This document shows positions 1 to 4,533 of a stretch of 6,388 nucleotides of DNA, in pieces. Origin of the DNA: Candidatus Terrybacteria bacterium RIFCSPLOWO2_01_FULL_58_14 (GTDB taxonomy: Bacteria > Patescibacteriota > Minisyncoccia > Terrybacterales > 2-01-FULL-58-14); contig MHSZ01000032.1 of assembly GCA_001824745.1 (NCBI GenBank), forward strand, positions 76,757 through 83,144, written 5' to 3'. Every line of letters begins with the position of its first letter. The stretch's first letter is position 1. The notes below the pieces were generated by a model. The model had not been told where the DNA came from and did no database searches. It saw only the letters and a program-made list of their open reading frames with translations. Position numbers and translations under genes: made by a program.

Positions 1-1
1 A

Positions 2-733
2 AAAACTACCACCGCCGTGAATCTCGCAGCTTCCCTCGCGCTCAATAACAAGCGCGTCTTGCTCGTGGACGCCGATCCCCAAGCGAACGCGACGCAAGCG
101 CTCGGTTTTCGTCCAGAATCGGTTCCGCTCTCGCTTTACGATGTGCTCATTGGCAGGACTGGGGCGATGGAGGTGATCCGACACACCGCGATCCCCGCAT
201 TTGATCTCCTCCCCGCATCGCTTGATCTTGCCGGAGCGACGGTGGAGCTTCTGGAGGTGCCGGATCGCGAGTTCTGTCTGCGGAAGGCGCTCGTTCCGCT
301 TCGAGAGCTTTATGACTTTATTTTCATCGACTGTCCGCCTTCGCTGGGCATTCTCACAGTGAACGCTTTGGCTGCAGCGGACGGGGTGCTGGTGCCGGTG
401 GATGCTTCGTTGTTCGCAGTGGAAGGTTTGCGGCAACTTTCTCGCACGCTCGAACTCATTCGGGAAAATCTTGAGTTGGAGGTCGCCATTTTTGGCGTGG
501 TGCGGACAATGCACGAGCGGAGAAGCCGTCTCGCTCGCCTCATCGAACGTGAGCTCCGCACCGCTTTCGCGGATCATCTTTTAGAATCGGTGGTGCCGCG
601 GAGCGTGCACCTCGCCGAGTCCGGAGCTGAAGCGAAGCCGATATTCCATCATGCGCCAGGGTCGCCGGGCGCGCACGCATACCGTATGCTGGCAGAAGAG
701 CTTCTCGGTCGTCTCGGTGAAGGTGTATCGTGA
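2..733 (+). CDS. parA: ParA/Soj-type partition ATPase (5' end missing)
   Basis: This is a deviant-Walker ParA/MinD-type ATPase that drives segregation of ParB-parS complexes by ATP-dependent, non-specific DNA binding on the nucleoid. The window opens inside Walker A: the first codons read KTTTAVNLAAS, the tail of the family's KGGVGKTTT motif, so only about 10-20 N-terminal residues are lost. Visible motifs (window residue numbers) are the A' motif VDADPQANAT at 22-31, Walker B FIFIDCPPSLG at 106-116, and the C-terminal segment VVPRSVHLAES near 197-207, matching the family's VIPRNVRLSEAPS. The ending, with GSPGAHAYRMLAEELL, is also typical. The GTG at 17 lies inside the motif region and is not the start. 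The frame ends at TGA 731-733, and parB follows on the same strand 22 bases later, the usual two-gene partition operon. The promoter lies outside the window. A ParA of a large plasmid cannot be excluded, but the MPLGEGLGAL start of the partner ParB favours the chromosomal Soj/Spo0J type. Confidence 0.95.
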   Translation, partial: KTTTAVNLAASLALNNKRVLLVDADPQANATQALGFRPESVPLSLYDVLIGRTGAMEVIRHTAIPAFDLLPASLDLAGATVELLEVPDREFCLRKALVPLRELYDFIFIDCPPSLGILTVNALAAADGVLVPVDASLFAVEGLRQLSRTLELIRENLELEVAIFGVVRTMHERRSRLARLIERELRTAFADHLLESVVPRSVHLAESGAEAKPIFHHAPGSPGAHAYRMLAEELLGRLGEGVS

Positions 734-755
734 GCGTATACTCACTGTGAATCCT

Positions 756-1649
756 ATGCCCCTTGGTGAAGGTCTTGGCGCGTTGATCAGGAAGAAGAAG
801 CCGCACGGCAAGAGCGAGCGCGTGCGCGATACGGGAGCCCCGCGAGCCGGCGTATTTTTTGTCGACGTGAACAATATCGACGCAGGCGCACAACAGGCCC
901 GCAAGGACTTCGTAAAGAGCGGCATTGCGGAACTTGCGGCCTCGATTCGGCAGCACGGTATTTTGCAGCCCTTGGTTGTGGAGAAGCGCGAAGAGGAAGG
1001 CGGCCGCGGCATCCGGGTTCGATATCATTTACTCGCGGGGGAGCGGAGGCTGCGGGCAGCGAAACTCGCAGGACTCACCCAGGTACCGGTGGTGATCCGC
1101 CATGCGCAGGATGACCGCACGCGTTTACTTTTGTCTCTTATTGAAAACGTGCAGCGCGAAGATCTCAATGCGATGGAACGCGCCGAGGCCTTTTCGCGAT
1201 TACGAGATGAGTTTCGTCTCTCGCAAGAGGAGATCGCGCAGCGCATCGGCAAGTCGCGCGAAGCGGTGGCGAATACCCTTCGTCTTCTCCAGTTGCCCGA
1301 CGAGATGCGCGATGCGGTGCGCCGCGGAGCACTCTCTGAGGGCCATGCACGTGCCGTGTTGGGTGTCTCCGCCGGGAAGAGGACGCTTATGTTCCATCGG
1401 CTGCGAGAGCGGCCGATGAATGTGCGAGAAGCAGAGGCGTTGGCGCGGGAGTTGGGCGGAGTGCCGCGAAGACAAGCGCCGGTTCGAGTGGCCGATGCCC
1501 GCCGAGCAGCGGACGAAGAGAAACTCCGCACCATCTTCGGCGTACCGGTGCGCATTACGACGCGCGGCGAACGCGGTTCTCTCGCATTCGTGTTCCGTTC
1601 GAAAGCAGAGCTTCGAGAGCTTTTTCGGCGACTTCTCGGGAAGCAGTGA
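756..1649 (+). CDS. parB: ParB/Spo0J chromosome partition CTPase
   Basis: ParB binds parS sites, loads onto DNA as a CTP-dependent sliding clamp and stimulates ParA. From ATG 756 the product is 297 residues, a normal family length. In order: N-terminal MPLGEGLGAL, the usual ParA-interacting start of Spo0J proteins; a linker rich in K and R; the ParB/Srx CTPase domain from about residue 33, with the P-motif GERRLRA at 95-101 and ENVQREDLNAMERA at 130-143; a helix-turn-helix around LSQEEIAQRIGKSREAV (155-171); the GALSEGHARAVLG segment at 191-203; and a C-terminal dimerisation domain around 255-297. Box I, usually NPxQPR, reads GAQQAR here (residues 44-49). The start was chosen by homology. GTG 747 is in frame and gives 300 residues; the open frame back to 651 overlaps parA and is unlikely. 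Neither start has a good Shine-Dalgarno; AAGGTG at 719-724 is too far upstream. TATACT (737-742) and an inverted repeat GTGAG/CTCAC (730-745) lie just before the start. The stop is 17 bases from the convergent rel stop. Confidence 0.94.
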   Translation: MPLGEGLGALIRKKKPHGKSERVRDTGAPRAGVFFVDVNNIDAGAQQARKDFVKSGIAELAASIRQHGILQPLVVEKREEEGGRGIRVRYHLLAGERRLRAAKLAGLTQVPVVIRHAQDDRTRLLLSLIENVQREDLNAMERAEAFSRLRDEFRLSQEEIAQRIGKSREAVANTLRLLQLPDEMRDAVRRGALSEGHARAVLGVSAGKRTLMFHRLRERPMNVREAEALARELGGVPRRQAPVRVADARRAADEEKLRTIFGVPVRITTRGERGSLAFVFRSKAELRELFRRLLGKQ

Positions 1650-1666
1650 GTTTTCCCCCGCGCGAT

Positions 1667-3373
1667 TTAGACGACTCGTCCCTCCGCCCGAAAGATGCCT
1701 TTCACCTTCTTGAGGCGCTCGAGGAGGCGTTTCAGTTCTGCACGGTTCTCAATCGTTACCAGGAGCGCAATAGTTGCGGTAGCCCCTTCGCCGGAACCTT
1801 CAATCTTCTTGATATTGAGGCCGGCTTGGCTCACGACGGTCGTGACATCCTTCATGAGGCTGACGCGATCTCCGACGTTAAGATGCAGCTCGGCGCGCAT
1901 CGAAGCTGGAAGCGGGGCTGCCACCTCGATGCCCTGCTCACGCAGCGCTTTTCGGATTTGATGCTTTGCCATTGAGGTGCGGGCGAGCTCGAGCCATTTT
2001 GAAGATGGCTTTTTTCCTTTCTGAATAGTGATCTCCACCACGTCGCCGTTCGCAAGCGGCGCATCGAGACCCACGAAGCGGTCGCTCACCCGAGCTCCTA
2101 CCGCCTGATTGCCGATTTCGGAATGGATTGCGTAGGCGAAATCGATCGGCGTCGCGCCCTCCGGAAGCTCGATGACGTCCCCTTTCGGAGTGAAGACGAA
2201 TATCCGGTCTTGGAAGAAATCGATGCGGAGCGCGTCAAGAAATTCGTCGGTGCCGCGCACTTCCCGTTGCCAGTCGCGGAGTTGTTCCACCCAGCGGAAT
2301 CGTTCTGGGCGCCTCAAGCTCTCCTTGTCCCCCTCGCTATAAGCCCAGTGGGCCGCGATGCCATATTCCGCTTGTGCGTGCATGTCCTGCGTACGTATCT
2401 GGAACTCGGTGATCTTCCCGTCCTCGCAGAACACGGTGGTATGGATTGATTGGTAGCCGTTGGGTTTTGGGATCGCCACGTAGTCCTTGATGCGGCCGGG
2501 GAGCGGCTTCCATCGTTGGTGGAGCGCGCCCAACGTCGCGTAGCAGGCAGTGACATCGGGCACGAGCACGCGAAGCGCTACGAGATCGTAGATTTTCGTG
2601 AAGTCCATATCGTAGCGTTGGAGTTTCTTCCAGAGAGAATAATAGTGCTTTGCGCGCGCCTGGACTGCGAGCGCCCCGGTTCCTTCTCGGGAGAGCTGTT
2701 CTTGGACTACGGGGATGAGGCGTTCGCAGTACACCCTGCGCTCTTCGTAGAGTTCGCGGACATTGCGCAAGAGCCACTTATGTTCCTCGGGATACACTAC
2801 AGGAAAAGCGAGGTCTTCGAGGCGCACCTTGATGTCTCCGATCCCGAGGCGTCCCGCCAGTGGCGAGTAGATATCGAGCGTCTCCAGCGCGATCCGGCGC
2901 TGCTTCTCGGGCAGAAGAGAGGCGATGGTTTCCATATTGTGGAGCCGATCGGCGAGTTTGATGAGCACGACGCGAACATCTTCGGCCATCGCGAGGAACA
3001 TCTTTCGAAGATTTTCCACGTGGCGCTCTACGCCGCGGTACTTGATTTTTCCGAGCTTGGTGACGCCGTTGACGAGAAAGCTGATTTCTTCACCAAACGC
3101 GCCTTTGATTTCTGCGATGGTGGTCGGAGTGTCGTCGACCACGTCGTGGAGTAGGGCGGCAGCAATGCTGGCATCGTCCATGCGCATTTCTGCGAGCGTG
3201 CGCGCCGCAGAAAGAGGATGCACGATATAAGGTTCTCCGGATTCCCGTTTCTGCTCTCTATGCGCACGCTCGGCGAAGACGTACGCTCTTTGAATAAGCG
3301 AGAAGTCCGCGTGCGGATTTTTTCCGCGCGTGGCCTCCAGAACGTCTTCAATGGTAATTCGGGCGGTTGACAT
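1667..3373 (-). CDS. rel: Bifunctional (p)ppGpp synthetase/hydrolase, shortened Rel
   Basis: This RelA/SpoT homologue makes (p)ppGpp from GTP/GDP plus ATP and hydrolyses it, setting the stringent response. The product is 568 residues. The HD hydrolase domain (about 25-180) has H52, H76-D77, D80-D81 in LLHDVVDDT, and D142/N146 in KLADRLHNM. The synthetase domain (about 235-345) has YDLVALR at 262-268, RIKDYVAIPKPNGYQSIHTT at 294-313 and EFQIRT at 323-328. RIKD fits the RXKD signature of bifunctional Rel/SpoT enzymes, not the ExDD of synthetase-only RelA. TGS spans about 389-451, and ACT about 498-568. Between TGS and ACT only about 45 residues remain (KWLELARTSMAKHQIRKALREQ, the first helical-domain helices, then a short linker); the rest of that domain and the zinc-finger/conserved-cysteine domain are absent. 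Family members are usually about 700-750 residues. Start ATG 3373 is favoured by its conserved N-terminal sequence and by AGAGG 4 bases upstream; the frame continues upstream to 3574 but overlaps the divergent gene. No convincing minus-strand promoter was seen. Confidence 0.95.
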   Translation of the reverse strand: MSTARITIEDVLEATRGKNPHADFSLIQRAYVFAERAHREQKRESGEPYIVHPLSAARTLAEMRMDDASIAAALLHDVVDDTPTTIAEIKGAFGEEISFLVNGVTKLGKIKYRGVERHVENLRKMFLAMAEDVRVVLIKLADRLHNMETIASLLPEKQRRIALETLDIYSPLAGRLGIGDIKVRLEDLAFPVVYPEEHKWLLRNVRELYEERRVYCERLIPVVQEQLSREGTGALAVQARAKHYYSLWKKLQRYDMDFTKIYDLVALRVLVPDVTACYATLGALHQRWKPLPGRIKDYVAIPKPNGYQSIHTTVFCEDGKITEFQIRTQDMHAQAEYGIAAHWAYSEGDKESLRRPERFRWVEQLRDWQREVRGTDEFLDALRIDFFQDRIFVFTPKGDVIELPEGATPIDFAYAIHSEIGNQAVGARVSDRFVGLDAPLANGDVVEITIQKGKKPSSKWLELARTSMAKHQIRKALREQGIEVAAPLPASMRAELHLNVGDRVSLMKDVTTVVSQAGLNIKKIEGSGEGATATIALLVTIENRAELKRLLERLKKVKGIFRAEGRVV

Positions 3374-3394
3374 ATCGCCTCTTTTCTTTACAAT
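3367..3394 (+). promoter_or_regulatory. Sigma70-type promoter of the Q-salvage family gene
   Basis: TTGACA at 3367-3372 is a perfect -35 hexamer. After 16 bases comes TACAAT at 3389-3394, one mismatch from the TATAAT -10 consensus. Transcription would start near 3401, giving an untranslated leader of about 36 bases with a strong ribosome-binding site before ATG 3437. The -35 hexamer overlaps the rel start codon (3371-3373, opposite strand) and the -10 lies just upstream of the rel Shine-Dalgarno, so the promoter sits on top of rel's translation start. This is a call by eye from sequence only. Confidence 0.7.
3378..3383 (-). promoter_or_regulatory. Shine-Dalgarno of rel
   Basis: On the minus strand AAGAGG is followed by CGAT and then the rel ATG at 3373-3371. 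This purine-rich site, 4 bases from the ATG, decides the start against the upstream in-frame codons, which would run the frame into the divergent neighbour. Confidence 0.65.
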
Positions 3395-3422
3395 GCGACG
3401 GGTCACTTGACAACGAATGCGC

Positions 3423-3432
3423 GGAGGGAGGA
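3423..3432 (+). promoter_or_regulatory. Strong Shine-Dalgarno of the Q-salvage family gene
   Basis: GGAGGGAGGA contains two overlapping anti-SD matches; the second GGAGG (3427-3431) is 5 bases before ATG 3437. It supports ATG 3437 over the in-frame TTG at 3407. It is the best ribosome-binding site in the window. Confidence 0.8.
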
Positions 3433-3436
3433 ACCG

Positions 3437-4393
3437 ATGAGAAAGGAATGGTGGGAAAAATATCTCACCGTCAACGCGAGGCAACTGACGGCATTTGCCG
3501 AAATACTGGCGCGAGAAGACCTTGGCGTCCCCGATTGGCGCGGGCCGGTGTTCCCCTCGGAAGATAATGGACAATTCATCGAGTTTCTCGGCGTGGGGAA
3601 TGCGATCAACTTTTGCGCCACCGATCCGGTGACGGGCGAAAAGTTCGCGACGGAGTGGCGCGGTAAGCGTTGGGTGGGCACTTTCGGGATATGGGCGGCA
3701 CTCCGCCGGGCCATAGAGGCCCGGAGGAACATTCTTGAACCCGCAACGCTCCAGGCCTTCACCGCAGCCGATGTGGCTCGGATCTTCGAGCCAGCCCCCG
3801 GGAGCCCGTCACTGCCACTGATTCGAGAGCGGGCCATGCAGCTTCAGAACGTCGGCACCGTCCTTGCCCAACGCTTCAACGGTTCATTCGCATGGCTTTT
3901 CGATTATTGCGGGTGGGATGTTCCGCGGATCGTGGAGACGCTGACGATTTTCTTTCCGGCATACGGCTGCGATCGCTGGTTGCATCCCGCAACGAAAGAA
4001 TCGATCTCCTTCGATAATCGCGCCCGGCTTCTTCCGCTGATGTATGAAGGCAGGGCCCGCGCGTCGGAAGGCCGCCTGCGGACACTTCGGCGCGTCGAGC
4101 AACTTGGTCCTGTTGCGGACTACGATGCGCCAAAGGCGCTGCGGCACTTGGGCGTTCTCGTGTACACGCGAGCCGTCGCCAATGCCGTTGATAGCGGCAC
4201 GATGCTTCCTTCCGGAAGCGAAGAGGAGTTGGCGATTCGATGGGCCACGTGCGTTGCGATGAGTACGCTGTTGCGCCTGGTGAACGGACGCCGCGAGCAG
4301 CCCATCTCGATGATCGAGCTAGACTTCGCAATTCTTTCGCGTGGTCGCGTAAAGGCCCCGCGCCATCACGTAACGCTCACGACGGCGTACTGA
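3437..4393 (+). CDS. Queuosine salvage family protein (DUF2419/QNG1-like glycosidase)
   Basis: Family members release queuine base from queuosine 5'-monophosphate, so the base can be reused for tRNA modification. The product is 318 residues, close to the usual 300-340, and probably cytosolic: no signal peptide or membrane segment is seen. Family landmarks recalled from human QNG1 (C9orf64) run in order along the whole protein: INFCATDP then RGKRWVGTFGIWAALRRAIE (57-94; human NFSFW then RGKTYSGYWS), SLPLIRERAMQLQNVG (125-140), LAQRFNGSF (143-151), FFPAYGCD (172-179), FDNRARLLPLMYEG (192-205; human FYKRAQIL), ADYDAPKALRHLGVLVY (227-243; human ADYRIPQVLAHLG), SGSEEELAIRW (259-269), IELDFAIL (293-300) and a PRHHVTLTTAY end. 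Three normally conserved spots differ: FW is AT, KRAQ is NRAR, and ADYR is ADYD. Family membership is therefore strong, but unchanged substrate and activity are not assured. The gene has its own promoter and terminator, and is divergent from rel. No Tgt, transporter or queuosine-synthesis gene lies in the window. Confidence 0.85.
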   Translation: MRKEWWEKYLTVNARQLTAFAEILAREDLGVPDWRGPVFPSEDNGQFIEFLGVGNAINFCATDPVTGEKFATEWRGKRWVGTFGIWAALRRAIEARRNILEPATLQAFTAADVARIFEPAPGSPSLPLIRERAMQLQNVGTVLAQRFNGSFAWLFDYCGWDVPRIVETLTIFFPAYGCDRWLHPATKESISFDNRARLLPLMYEGRARASEGRLRTLRRVEQLGPVADYDAPKALRHLGVLVYTRAVANAVDSGTMLPSGSEEELAIRWATCVAMSTLLRLVNGRREQPISMIELDFAILSRGRVKAPRHHVTLTTAY

Positions 4394-4418
4394 CTGAACG
4401 CTGAATGAAAACACGACA

Positions 4419-4452
4419 CCCCGTCCATCTCAGGACGGGGCTTTTCCTTTTT
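4419..4452 (+). terminator. Intrinsic terminator after the Q-salvage family gene
   Basis: A perfect 8-bp stem, CCCCGTCC (4419-4426) with GGACGGGG (4433-4440), closes a 6-base loop ATCTCA and is followed by the T-rich run CTTTTCCTTTTT (4441-4452). It begins 25 bases after the TGA at 4391-4393. On the minus strand the tail after the stem (TGTCGTGTTTTC) is a much poorer T-tract, so any termination of the convergent gene here would be weaker. Confidence 0.85.
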
Positions 4453-4477
4453 GCGGGCGCCGTCTTTCCTTGCGGCA

Positions 4478-4502
4478 CCGCCCCGATCAAGGGTCGGGGC
4501 GG
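4478..4502. repeat. GC-rich inverted repeat between convergent genes
   Basis: A perfect 9-bp stem, CCGCCCCGA (4478-4486) with TCGGGGCGG (4494-4502), closes a 7-base loop TCAAGGG. It lies 31 bases downstream of the stop of the minus-strand beta-propeller gene, so it could end or protect that transcript. Neither side has a proper T-run, so it is not a classical intrinsic terminator. Its CCCCG/CGGGG core resembles that of the terminator 38 bases away. The remainder of the 140-base gap 4394-4533 shows no gene. Confidence 0.7.
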
Positions 4503-4533
4503 CAAAGAGCGCCACCGTTTCACTTGAGAACGC

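Noticed and set aside
298..311. Exact 14-base repeat of GCTTCGAGAGCTTT at 298-311 and 1610-1623
   Set aside because: Both copies are in coding sequence specifying an LREL stretch in ParA and ParB with similar codons; coincidence is the simplest reading.
651..755. Upstream extension of parB starting inside parA
   Set aside because: It would overlap 83 bases of parA and add an unrelated N-terminus before the conserved MPLGEGLGAL start.
540..1028. Minus-strand open frame (162 codons) across the parA-parB junction
   Set aside because: Overlaps two firmly identified genes on the other strand and has no recognisable product.
2450..3154. Plus-strand open frame (234 codons) antisense to rel
   Set aside because: Shadow of the Rel frame; no domain is recognised, and it lies entirely within conserved catalytic codons of rel.
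3407..3436. TTG at 3407 as start of the Q-salvage family gene
   Set aside because: It would place the strong SD (3423-3432) inside the gene. ATG 3437 has correct SD spacing and a TSS near 3401 would leave almost no leader for the TTG.
3374..3574. Upstream extension of rel to give 635 residues
   Set aside because: The extra 67 residues have no family counterpart, overlap the divergent gene and its promoter, and the ATG at 3373 has its own SD.
4516..4531. parS-like 16-mer CGTTTCACTTGAGAAC, with a perfect GTTTCAC half-site
   Set aside because: It matches about 11 of 16 bases of the parS consensus TGTTTCACGTGAAACA. By simple expectation one or two such matches occur by chance in a window this size, and the right half is poor. 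A better-matching site elsewhere in the genome would be needed for a call.
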